This document shows, piece after piece, positions 55,346 to 64,000 of a DNA stretch of 64,000 nt (positions are counted from its first letter, which is position 1; every line of letters starts with the position of its first letter). The DNA is taken from the NCBI GenBank assembly GCA_008330645.1, contig VLTN01000013.1, forward strand, positions 62,001-126,000, in the 5' to 3' direction. The stretch is from Cafeteria roenbergensis (taxonomy: Eukaryota > Sar > Bigyra > Bicosoecida > Cafeteriaceae). Below the pieces are notes generated by a model, which was not told the origin of the DNA, did no database searches, and saw only the letters and a list, made by a program, of their open reading frames with translations. Made by a program: the position numbers and the translations under genes.

Positions 55346-56271
55346 ATGGCTTGCGCGCGTGCGGCCGCAGCAGCCAGTGGCGCGCTGCGTCACCGCGTGG
55401 CCGTCGTGGCGCCCATGGCGCCCCGCCTCGCGGCGGTGGCAGCCAGCTCGGCGCGGGCGACTTCGGCGCCGTCCTGGGCGGCCGCCTGCCTCTCGACGGA
55501 GGCAGCGGAGGCCCAAGCGGCCGGCACTGAGGGCCCGGGGTACACCGTGGAGGAGGTTTCCATGCCCCAGTCCCAGGACATTCGCTTCGTGTGGTACAAG
55601 CAGGCGAACGTGCCCGGCTCGGTCAAGAAGCTGAACATCCTCGCACGCCAGGTGAGCAGCCCCGCGACGGAGCCCGCCCCCGCCGCCCCCGTCGAAGCGC
55701 CCCAGGCATTGGGCGGATCGTAGTCTTTCCTGCGTCCTGGCCGCGTCCGCTGCGCTCGCGTGCCCAAGCCATCGCCGTCCATCGCGCGGCTCCGGCCTTG
55801 GCAGGACGCGCGGCCACGCGCGTTTGTCCAGACGACGCGGCCTTGCTCGCCTCTGCACGGTGCCCCGTCGGCTTCGTCATTGCGCTCGCGCGCGGAGCGG
55901 CCTGTCGTCCCTGCCCGCAGGTGCGCGGCCTCTCTGCTGCCGAGGCCATGGCCCAGATGACTTTCGACGTCAAGCGCCGCGCCCCGACGATGCGCTACGC
56001 CATCCAGCGCGCCGTGCGTCGCGCCGAGGACCGGTTCGATCTCTTTGCGGATGACCTCATCGTGCACGAGTGCACCGCGGAGATCCAGCGGCAGGAGGCG
56101 CGCATGCGCTACCACGCCCGCGGCCGCTTCGGCCTCTCCCACATGCGCCGCAGCCGCGTCCGCGTCGTCCTTCGCGAGGCCTTCCCCGAGGAGAAGGCGG
56201 CTCTGAACAAGTTCACTGCCGAAAAGGCGCGACCCGTCACCACCGAGATGCGCAGCCCGCGCAACTACTGA
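55346..56271 (+). CDS. MRPL22: Mitochondrial large-subunit ribosomal protein uL22m
   Basis: Two exons, 55346-55651 and 55921-56271, give 218 residues. The junction joins LNILARQ|VRGLSAAEAM, the conserved uL22 helix-turn (K..IA..IRG....A...L), with GTGAGC donor and GCAG acceptor. An Arg/Ala/Ser-rich N-terminus of about 50 residues (MACARAAAAASGALRHRV) is a typical mitochondrial presequence. The C-terminal part carries the hairpin-like basic stretch RARGRFGLSHMRRSRVRVV in the position of the uL22 loop that lines the exit tunnel (visible text: ARGRFGLSHMRRSRVRVV). uL22 binds 23S-like rRNA near the polypeptide tunnel. It follows lumazine synthase on the same strand, with no functional link expected. 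Confidence 0.9.
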
Positions 56272-57084
56272 GTCGCCGTCGGTCGGCCCGCTCCCCCGGC
56301 CCCACGCGCCTGCCCTGGCCTGGCCTGCTGAACTCGCGACCGGGCATCGAGCCACGCTGCCTGGCCCGGTCTGCCCGCCTGTCGTGACGCGTGACTGTGT
56401 ACTCGATCGTTGTGTGTGTGTGTGAGCTTTGCGAGAGGCGCAAGCGAGGCAGCGCGACATCCAGCGCTCGGCAACCCGGCTGCGCATGCCCAAGCGCCCC
56501 ACCGTGAGCATGGTCTGCAACGCCCCCGGTGGGTCGACGCGAACGTTCGCAAGCGCGTGCGGTGGCTCGCCTCGTGGCCAGAGCGGTTGCACCCGTGGCA
56601 GAGCACGCTGCCGGAATGAGCAGCTGCCGCCGCATTGGGCCACACCACGTGCTTGCCGGCGACGGTCAGACTCTGGAGCCTCGCAGACCCAGGGGTAAGT
56701 CGTGAGCCGCCACGCCAACGAGGCGCGCGGCCTGCCGGGGCAGTGCGGCCGGTGTGTGTGACGCACGAGTGGCGTTTCGCCGGCTTCCAATGGAACCGTG
56801 CCCTGTTGGCGAACACGGCGTGCCCGCATCGCAGCCCAGGGCGAAGAGCGGCTTCTCAGGGCAGGCAGCTTGACCGGCTTGGCCAGCACAGAGTGCTGTC
56901 CGTGGAGATGTGAGCCGCCCCGCGTTGCTGCAAGTCTCGCACCGCAACTCAGCCATGACAAGCCCTCCTCGGGAACCGGTGCCGCATCCGCTGAGGACTG
57001 GGCGCGAGGCGTGCCGAGGCAGAGGCCCGTTTCCCAAGGCCGCGCCCGGTCCTGCTCGGCAAGCGCAGACAGGCAGCGATCCAG
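56272..57084. other. Long intergenic region with a short GT repeat
   Basis: An 813-bp gap between uL22m and the EGF-bearing gene, the longest gene-free stretch here. It has a short (GT)n tract at 56410-56424. Open frames on either strand lack protein-like composition or recognisable motifs. No tRNA-like B box with a matching stem was found. Confidence 0.55.
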
Positions 57085-60000
57085 ATGGCGCGGCAAGAGC
57101 AGCCGACCAACTCGAGCTGGCGTTTCGTCGCTCTGGCCAACGGGTCGCAGCCGCACTTGTCACGTCAACTCGTCCGTTTGCGCCGCAGGTGGACGCTTGC
57201 ACGCAGCCCTGTCCGTGCCTTTCTGCTTTTGGTTGCCTGCATCGGCATCGTGCTGCCCACGGCGGCTGCAGCGGCGTTGTTCGATGTGGCTGGCCGGGAA
57301 CCTCCTCCAGCTGTTTGGCCAGGCGCGTCTCTGACAGTTGAAATCGTGCTCCTAGAGCCAGAGCGGCATCTCGAGCGAATCGTGCGCGTCAACGCCGGCC
57401 AGATCGTCCTGCCCGGACTTCTTCGCGTCGGAGAGTGGCAGGTGGCGGCCGACCGCACCAGCGCGCACTGCAACGCAACGGTCCAGCCTGGGGCTGGCTC
57501 CGTCGGTTTGATGTCGGGCAAGTGTGCCATTGTTGCCAGCAAGTCGCCCCGCTCCGACAAGGAAGGGACGTGCTTCAGAGTGGGGCCCTGGGGGATCCTG
57601 GAGCTTGGACGACACGCGGCTGTCACAGCGGCACCTCATCAGTCAATGGCAGCGGCGGCGCCTGCCGCCCCGCGGGCTGAGAAAGCTCCAAGCGCGTCGC
57701 CGCGGCCTGTGGAGACGCCTACTCCGACTCCGTCTCCAGGCGCGCTCGCCGGGGCTCCTGCAGCAGGCGGGGCGAGCGCAACACTCGCGCCTGCTGGCCG
57801 GGCCGGGGACGGAGTGCCGAGCGAGCAAGCAGTCGCGCGCGTGGCCTTGACGAGCCCAGTGGCACTGGCATTTGGCGAAGTTATCGAACCGCTCGTCGTG
57901 GGCAGGTTGGCTGTCCAGCGCAGCTGGGGCGCAGGGGGAGCTGCAGCAACTTTGGGCGCGCACCTTTCTGGCGCCGTGCAAGCCCAAGGGCTGTCCGTCG
58001 CACTGGTCCCAAGCGGCTGGAGGAGTGCCGTTGCTGAGGAGTCTTGGTGGGACATCGAGCTGTCTGGAGAAGTGCAGCCAGCGCACGGGCTGTCCGAAGC
58101 CGCGAGCTTGAACGTGTCGGTGGTGCTCGACTCTCAAGGGCAACGCCGCTCGGTTGCGGTTGTCGAACTGGCGGTGGGTCGATCACCTGGCTTCATTCGC
58201 ATCGGCCGAGCAGGCCTCGCCTCAGCTTTTCCTTCGCCCGTGCCCGTGGGGGCAACGCTCCTTGGATCGGCGCCCGGCAACTTGCAGCTTCGACCCCTTG
58301 AGAGCCTGTGGCAGCTTGCCCTGGGCCCACGACGCTGCGTGTCAAAGCTGGGCCGGTTGGTCCACCCGGGCAACTGTATGGCCGACCCCGGCGAGCCGCA
58401 GCGGGCAGAGGGGACGCAAGTGGCTCTGTCTGGTTTGACAGTGCGCGCCGCCGTCGCTCCGGAGTGCAGCAATGCGACGAGCGCGAAGCAGCAGCCTCGA
58501 CATTTCCGAGTCGGCCTGGTCCCGGTGCTCGCAGACTCGCTGCTCGGTGCATTCCGCTCATTCGAAGCCCCGGCTGCTCTCGACGTGTCGGGTGCGGCGA
58601 CCGAGTGCACGATGCGCATGCGGCGCATGTCGGGGGCTGCTTCAGAGCCGCCCTCACCCATGGCCCGGGCTGGCAGCACGCAGCGCGGCGCAGCGGGGGT
58701 GCGCTCAGCGCCTGTGACCGCTGCTACGCTGGCAGCGCAAAGCTGCGCCGCGGGTGGGGTCCGCGACGGGCGTGGGCGCTGCTGCCGCGGGCTGGGCACG
58801 GACTCGCTCTGCTGCCCTGCCCCGCTCGTGGTGGACGATTGCGGAGTCTGTGGAGGGGCAAACCAGTGCAGCATGCTTGTGTCAGCGTTGCTCCTGTCAG
58901 TGACTGTCAACGGCAGCAGCCACCGCGTGGCGAGTATCCGCCCAGCTTCCGCCGCGGCTGTCGCAGCTGCCGGACTGCTCTCGGCATCCGTGCTCGCAGA
59001 GCGACTTCGAGGCCAGCTTCCGCACGGAGCCTCAGTCGTCGTTGACCGCCCAGAGCTGCTGCAGCAGCACAGTGAGCCTCGCGCTGCCATCTCGTTTCCA
59101 AATCGGAGCCAGATCCGGTCCGCCGACGAAACTGGATACCCAGCCCCTCACCCTCTTGGCGTTGTGTTCAGGCTCCGTGTGACTGCGTCGGGGCTGCCTC
59201 TGGCGGAGATGCTGCAAAGGCTGGCATCGTTCGACACGTCCTCCAAGTCCGCCGCGCACCTGCTCAGTAGCAACCTGCCGGCAGCGTCGGAGCCGTCGAA
59301 CCAGCCATTCGCACTTGCCTTCCGGCGAGCGCAGAGCGAGCCCCGGTGCGGCAATGGCATGTGCGAATTCGGAGAGCAAGGAGGGTGCGCTGCCGATTGC
59401 CCCCTGGGGACCTTGGACCAGGTGGCCAACTGCTTGCCCGAAGGCAACGGCTCCGCCGACCTCTGCTCCGGCGGCGGCGTGTGCGACTCGCTCTCAGGCC
59501 GCTGCCACTGCTCCACTGGCTATGCGGGGGCGCTGTGCGAGCTCTGTGCGGCGGGGTTCTCCAGGGCTGCCAACGGCACCGAGTGCGTAGCCAGCAGCAG
59601 CGGGCAGCCGGGAGGCGAGCCTGGCCTGGGCGGCGCGCATCTCTTTGAGCTGGTCTTGTCATCGGGAGCGGGCCTCTTGGTGGTTGGGGGCATCGTCGTC
59701 GCCTGGCGGCGCGGAAAGCGGCGCGAGTGCGACGCGAGGTTGTCTCGACGCCCGTCGGGGGTCGAGCTTGCTGCTGCACCGCTGCCAGCGCAGCCGGCAC
59801 TGTCCACGACGCTGGAAGCTGCCACTGCCAGGACGCTGTCTCCGCACGCGTCGACGCGCGCTCGCCGGCCGCCGGGTAGAAGGAGCGCGTCGCCGTCTCC
59901 CGGGGAGTGCCGTGCGGGCTTGCCGGGCGCAGCGCGCGAGCGCCTTTCGTCCAGGGCGCAACTCTCGCGGGCGGAGCGAGGAGTCACGGATTCGAGCTGC

Positions 60001-60471
60001 AGCTCGCAAGCGTCTCCAGGGGCAATGTCGTCGGCCGTCGGCGAGTCGCGGCGCGAGACTCGCGTGTCGAGGCCGAGCGGAACCATCGGCGTGTCGAGCC
60101 GAGCAAGCGCCCTGCTTCGCCTGGCCGCAGAGCGGCTCGTCGTCGGGCGGAGCCGGGGCGGCAGCAGCCAGGCCCAGTCTTCAGGACGCTTCGGTCCGGA
60201 GCCCGGAGACGCAAGCATGCCGCTGTCCGCTGCGTTTGAGCCCAACGAGAGCCGGGCGCTGACAGACTCGTTCTACTTGTCGTCAGCGGACACTGCAGCG
60301 GAGGGCTTCTACGAGAGCCAGAGCATCAACGCCGTGGGCTACGGCTCGAGCACGGGTACTGGTGCTGGGCGGCCGGACCTGACTGCTGCTTACGACGACG
60401 CCCGAGATGCCGACCAAGCGGTCATCGGCGCCTCCTCCTTCCCCACGGTCGGCAGGTCTCGCACGGGCTGA
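57085..60471 (+). CDS. Type I membrane protein with EGF-like domain
   Basis: An intronless gene of 1128 residues from ATG 57085. A hydrophobic segment at about residues 45-65 (AFLLLVACIGIVLPTAAAAA) after an Arg-rich stretch acts as signal anchor or signal peptide. The large ectodomain has several N-glycosylation sequons. It carries a Cys cluster (CCRGLGTDSLCCP, then DDCGVCGGANQC) similar to linker motifs in algal and oomycete surface proteins. Next come CGNGMCEFGEQGGCAADCP and an EGF-like module, CSGGGVCDSLSGRCHCSTGY. A single membrane helix (GAGLLVVGGIVVAW) at about 59660-59705 precedes a basic stop-transfer RRGKRRE and a Ser/Arg-rich cytosolic tail of about 250 residues. It is likely a cell-surface adhesion or recognition protein; its ligand is unknown. 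No orthologue is recognised. Confidence 0.75.
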   Translation: MARQEQPTNSSWRFVALANGSQPHLSRQLVRLRRRWTLARSPVRAFLLLVACIGIVLPTAAAAALFDVAGREPPPAVWPGASLTVEIVLLEPERHLERIVRVNAGQIVLPGLLRVGEWQVAADRTSAHCNATVQPGAGSVGLMSGKCAIVASKSPRSDKEGTCFRVGPWGILELGRHAAVTAAPHQSMAAAAPAAPRAEKAPSASPRPVETPTPTPSPGALAGAPAAGGASATLAPAGRAGDGVPSEQAVARVALTSPVALAFGEVIEPLVVGRLAVQRSWGAGGAAATLGAHLSGAVQAQGLSVALVPSGWRSAVAEESWWDIELSGEVQPAHGLSEAASLNVSVVLDSQGQRRSVAVVELAVGRSPGFIRIGRAGLASAFPSPVPVGATLLGSAPGNLQLRPLESLWQLALGPRRCVSKLGRLVHPGNCMADPGEPQRAEGTQVALSGLTVRAAVAPECSNATSAKQQPRHFRVGLVPVLADSLLGAFRSFEAPAALDVSGAATECTMRMRRMSGAASEPPSPMARAGSTQRGAAGVRSAPVTAATLAAQSCAAGGVRDGRGRCCRGLGTDSLCCPAPLVVDDCGVCGGANQCSMLVSALLLSVTVNGSSHRVASIRPASAAAVAAAGLLSASVLAERLRGQLPHGASVVVDRPELLQQHSEPRAAISFPNRSQIRSADETGYPAPHPLGVVFRLRVTASGLPLAEMLQRLASFDTSSKSAAHLLSSNLPAASEPSNQPFALAFRRAQSEPRCGNGMCEFGEQGGCAADCPLGTLDQVANCLPEGNGSADLCSGGGVCDSLSGRCHCSTGYAGALCELCAAGFSRAANGTECVASSSGQPGGEPGLGGAHLFELVLSSGAGLLVVGGIVVAWRRGKRRECDARLSRRPSGVELAAAPLPAQPALSTTLEAATARTLSPHASTRARRPPGRRSASPSPGECRAGLPGAARERLSSRAQLSRAERGVTDSSCSSQASPGAMSSAVGESRRETRVSRPSGTIGVSSRASALLRLAAERLVVGRSRGGSSQAQSSGRFGPEPGDASMPLSAAFEPNESRALTDSFYLSSADTAAEGFYESQSINAVGYGSSTGTGAGRPDLTAAYDDARDADQAVIGASSFPTVGRSRTG

Positions 60472-60708
60472 GCCGACAGCATGCGCACCGGCTTCGTTGA
60501 AACCGGCCAGCGCGGGCTTGCGGCCGCGCGGCTTGCGCTCTGAGTGCACGTATTTACCTCGGCGGCCAGCGCCACGTCTTGCGGCCAACATCGCTCGATT
60601 GCAGGCACGAATGACACGGAAATTTGAGCACCTGGTCAAGAGCACACACCGTAACGGCCTTGAATGGCATCACTAGGCCGCGCTCGCCCGACACGGCCGC
60701 GGCGGGGC

Positions 60709-62080
60709 TCAGGCGAAGACGCCTGCAAGCTCGTCCTTGGGCTGCGCCTCCCTGAGGGCCTCCACCCTGTCCGCGTGGTCCCTGCGCGCGTCCATGCGGT
60801 TGCTGTACCGCTCGGCATGCGCGTAGCGCACCTCGTGGCGCAGGCGGTTGGGGGTGACGAAGGTGGGGTTGGACCAGATCACGCGACCGCCAAAGGCGCC
60901 CTCAAAGGCGCGCACCGGGTTGAGGACGAAGCGCGGGCCGATCTCCACCAGCTCCGTGGGCATCTCGCCGCGCGCCTCCATGCGAGTCCGGGCCTTGGTC
61001 TCCTTGGCGTGGTCGAGGATTTGGTAGTGGCGGAACCAGATGCGCCCGTCACACACAGAGAAGCTGTACACGTGGTCGTGAAACGGCTGGCTCTTGGGGT
61101 GGCCGCGGGGCGTGCCGAACGTCTGGGTGAGGAGCTCCTTCATGAGCTGCCAGTGCGGCTCCGCCTCGAATGCGGCGTCGAACGAGAGGAGGGGGCGGCT
61201 GCCGCGGAGGCAGTTTCCCGTCAGGCGGAGCTCGTCCATGGTGTGGACGTTCACGACGTGGAACTTGACGCTGGGGCCAGCGGGCGTGCGGCCGATCCAG
61301 AGGAACAAGTCTCTGTGCTTGCGGCCCTCGAGGAACACGCAGCCATTGCAGCCGTTGATCTCGGCGATCTCGGAGACCACGCGCAGCTCGTCCTTGATGT
61401 CAAGCTGCGGCCGAGCGCATCGGGCGGGCGAGTAGGCGGAGGATAGGGCGGTGGCGGCGAGGGGGGGGGGTGGAGGGGAGGGCATTGCAGATGGCCCGCA
61501 CGGGCCGGGCGTGCGCTCCAGGCAGGGCGGCGCCAGTGGGGCGGGAGCAAGCCGGCGCCCATGACACGTGCTGTGGACACCACGCGACGCTCACCTTGGA
61601 GTCCTTCTTGTGGTGCGGGATCATGGCGCGGAGGTCCTCCATCAGGTGCCGGTAGCGGGAGTTGATGCCACGAGTGCAGAGCACCAGGCAGCGCTGCTTG
61701 TTTCGGTACGGGGCGCGCTCCGTGCCCTTCCCCCTGAAGCTGGTCATTGACACGCCGCCCTTGGCAAGGTCCGCCTCGGTCAGGCCGGAGGCGCCCGCAG
61801 GGGCGGCAGCGGCGTCGGCAGCGGCGGCCGCCGCCGCGGAAGACGACGACGAAGACGCAGCGCTGGCAGCGGCAGCCTCATCAGCCGCCTCGCGCTCGGC
61901 GGCATCCCCGGCATCCACAGCGCTCGCCTTCCGCTCGCGCTTGGCGCGGCTTGCGCTCGTTGCCGAGGCCTCGGCGGCGGCAGCGGCGGCAGCCGTCTTT
62001 GCCTGCGCAATGTCTGACGCCGCGGCGGCAGCAGGCGCGGAAGCCTCGGGCTTGGATGACGGGCGACGGCGCTTGGGCAT
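60709..62080 (-). CDS. BRX1: Ribosome biogenesis protein BRX1 (Brix domain)
   Basis: Two exons on the minus strand, 62080-61595 and 61404-60709, give 393 residues; the junction KKDSK|LDIKDELRV is exactly the conserved BRX1 sequence, with GTGAGC donor and GCAG acceptor. BRX1 acts in the nucleolus in assembly of the pre-60S ribosomal subunit, together with Ebp2. Diagnostic stretches are NKQRCLVLCTRGINSRYRHL, HLMEDLRAMIPHHKKDSK, GPSVKFHVVNVHTMDELRL, TGNCLRGSRPLLSFD and IWFRHYQI. The N-terminal 100 residues are a lineage-specific Ala/Ser/Lys-rich extension with a basic start (MPKRRRPSSK), likely a nuclear or nucleolar signal. It diverges from GWT1. Confidence 0.96.
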
Positions 62081-62271
62081 TGTTCCTGCTTCCCGCCTGC
62101 GCGTGCGAGTGCCGGGCGCGTCCTGGGCCGTGCCAGGCCGCCGGGCGGGGGCGACGAGGCCGCAGGGCAGAGCAGGCCGTCCAGGCTCTGCCGAGTTGTC
62201 CACTCCCGACACATGACAGCGCGGCGCGCGCCCACTGCACAGCCACTGCGCGCCGGGCCGCAGCGCCGGCC
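62081..62271. promoter_or_regulatory. Compact divergent promoter region: BRX1 (-) / GWT1 (+)
   Basis: 191 bp separate two divergent start codons of housekeeping genes, so a shared bidirectional promoter is likely. It holds one copy of the recurrent 9-mer GGCTCTGCC at about 62193. No TATA-like box is visible. Confidence 0.45.
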
Positions 62272-64000
62272 ATGGACACCAGCGCCAGGCTGTCAAAGGA
62301 GGCTTTTACCGGAAACAATGACGGAACTGACGCCTTCACCGTCCTGGGACTGATGGTTGTCGTCCCCGTGAGCTCGCTCGGCACTTGCCCGCTGCTGGCT
62401 CGCGCCTCGATCCGTCCGGAGCCTGTTTCCCGAGGCCCCGCTCACTTTGCTTGCCGTGTCCATGCTGCGTGAACCGCCCTGCCGCCCCTGCCTGGGCGCA
62501 GGCGGCCATCTTCCTGACCAAGGTTGCCTCGTCGCTTTTGCACTCGGGACCAGCCGGCGCACGCCAGGTGAGTCTGCGGGTGCGTGCTCTCCCGCTCCCC
62601 CCCCACCCCCACCCCGTCGCGGCGCACCCATCGGTGGTTCGCGCCGGTCTTGCGCAGCCAGCGCGAGCGCATCGGCTCTCAGGGGGCGGGGCGACGCCGC
62701 GTGGCCACTGCCGCCGTTGTCGCGTCTTCTCGCTCTTGGCTCGCCTCCGCAACCGCGCAGCCGCATGCCGTCGTGAGGTTTGCTGTGGAGTTCTGCATGT
62801 TCGTGGTTCCTACTCTGCTCGCCATGACGTCGCTGGCGAGCCAGGCGTGGTGGCTGGCGGCCGCCCTTGTGGCCGCCGGCCTGCTCCTCGACGGACTCAT
62901 GCGGGTCACGACGGGCCACCCCGTGGTCAGCCCCCGCCGCGCGGCTCGCCACGCGGCGTGGTCCTACGCATCGGGCCGTCCCCCGTTCCTCACCCACCTC
63001 CGCGCTGGGGTCTTCGTCGTCACTGTGCTGGCCATCCTCGCGGCAGACTTTCCGGCCTTTCCCCGCGAGCTGCTCAAGACCGAGGTGGCTGGCGTGTCGC
63101 TCATGGACATGGGCGTTGGGGCCGTTGTGCTTGGCGGCGCGGTGGCCTCCCGCCAGTCGCGCAGCGTATTCAGCCGCGCAGTGACTCTGGCCAACGGGCG
63201 CGCCGCCGCGGTCGAGGCCCAGCGGGCCGCGAGTCGATACGGGAGCCACGCGGCCAGCGCCGCGCGGCAGCTCTTTGGCCTGGAGGGCGCGTTCGGCAGC
63301 GCCGTGGCAGCCTCGGGGCCGTGCCTCTTGCTGGGGCTGCTGCGGCTCGCAGGCACCGCGGCCACCAACTACCAGACGCACGTTGGCGAGTACGGCGCGC
63401 ACTGGAACTTCTTCGTCACGCTGGCCCTTGTGGGGCCCCTCACGGTCGTGGCCGAGGCAGCCTGTGTGCTCTGCGGGCTCACCCCGCCGCTTGCCGAGTC
63501 CATGCGGTCGGACCAGGAGCTGCTCGCCGCCGACCCCGCACGGGACACCGACGAGGACGACGTGGCAGCGGCGAGGGCGCGGGCAGAGGCAGCATCCAGG
63601 CTGGCCATGGGAAGCCCCAGCGGGTTCCGAGGCGCTGCCGGGCAGTGGCTGGTGGACGCGCTCCCGCTCGTCGTGTGCGGGCTGTCCCTCTCGGGACTGC
63701 ACCAGCTGTGGCTGGCGAGCAGCGGCTTTGACTGGATCACGGGCCCCACGCGGCTGCTGGACGGCTCGGATGCCTCCAGCTTCCACATCGGCATCACGCC
63801 CTGGGCGCTCGTCGACGCGAACAGGGAGGGAGTGACCTCCATGGCGGGCTTCCTCGCCCTCTCCCTCATCGGCGTGGGCATCGGCAGGGGGGTGTTCCTG
63901 CCCCTCGCGCGGCACAAGGCCGTCACGGCCAGGGCCTCAAGGCTGCTCGCTGCGGCTGCTGGCGGCGCCGCGTACAACAGCTCGCTGGCGGAGGATGCGG
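62272..64000 (+). CDS. GWT1: GPI-anchor inositol acyltransferase GWT1/PIG-W (3' partial)
   Basis: Three visible exons, 62272-62367, 62502-62567 and 62761 to the window end, with the frame still open at 64000. The start MDTSARLSKEAFTGNNDGTD matches the family opening KEAF..N..GT. Exon 3 begins PHAVVRFAVEFCMFVVPTLL. Highly diagnostic are DFPAFPRELLKTEVAGVSL, SLMDMGVGAVVL, NYQTHVGEYGAHWNFF and NREGVTSM. The enzyme is a multi-pass ER membrane protein that acylates the inositol of GlcN-PI during GPI-anchor synthesis and is a known antifungal target. The visible part is about 467 residues, near full length. An acidic loop (ARDTDEDD) precedes the last visible helices. Donors are GTGAGC and GTGAGT; acceptors are GCAG. 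Confidence 0.93.

Noticed and set aside
56429-56698. Short frames in the uL22m downstream gap
   Set aside because: Composition resembles random GC-rich translation, with no homology-like motif and no consistent splice structure.

Overview
The window looks like nuclear DNA of a very GC-rich (about 70% by eye), gene-dense unicellular eukaryote. It holds 19 protein-coding genes in 64 kb, on both strands. Many are split by spliceosomal introns of 115-485 bp. The content is eukaryotic: beta-tubulin, FANCD2, the ribosome-assembly factor BRX1, mitochondrial ribosomal protein uL22m, the GPI-anchor acyltransferase GWT1/PIG-W, 7-TM receptors, and WW, FYVE-like and RanBP2-type zinc-finger domains. A spliced lumazine synthase shows the organism makes riboflavin, so it is not an animal. 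A free-living flagellate, for example a bicosoecid-type stramenopile such as Cafeteria, would fit the base composition and compactness. That placement is inference only.

Layout: 1-4.6 kb, 5'-truncated multi-pass receptor with a periplasmic-binding-protein-like ectodomain (+). 5.2-10.2 kb, three minus-strand genes: an extended short-chain reductase, a TTD14-like P-loop protein and a GPCR. 10.5-23.3 kb, three plus-strand genes: a HEAT/ARM protein, beta-tubulin and a giant disordered protein whose frame is broken at a 13-bp tandem duplication. 23.5-30.9 kb, FANCD2 (-), diverging from a 3109-residue WW/FYVE-like/ARM/RanBP2 zinc-finger protein (+, 31.3-41.0 kb). 41.1-45.6 kb, tandem paralogous MFS transporters (-). 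46-47 kb, a small protein (-) diverging from a membrane-anchored GTPase-like protein (+, to 51.0 kb). 51.1-51.26 kb, a 48-unit CTG repeat between convergent genes. 51.4-53.5 kb, a Gln/Gly-rich protein (-). 54-60.5 kb, lumazine synthase, uL22m and an EGF-bearing membrane protein (+). 60.7-64 kb, BRX1 (-) diverging from GWT1 (+, runs off the end).

Three window-wide patterns stand out. First, all 23 introns I could define by reading-frame continuity begin GTGAG or GTGCG and end GCAG. Second, the 9-mer GGCTCTGCC or its complement recurs far more often than base composition predicts, in all three reading frames, and twice as an 18-bp palindrome or near-palindrome. Third, neighbouring genes often diverge from short shared promoter regions. 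I see no rRNA, tRNA, CRISPR array, transposon or virus-derived element, and no abrupt change of base composition that would suggest an insertion.
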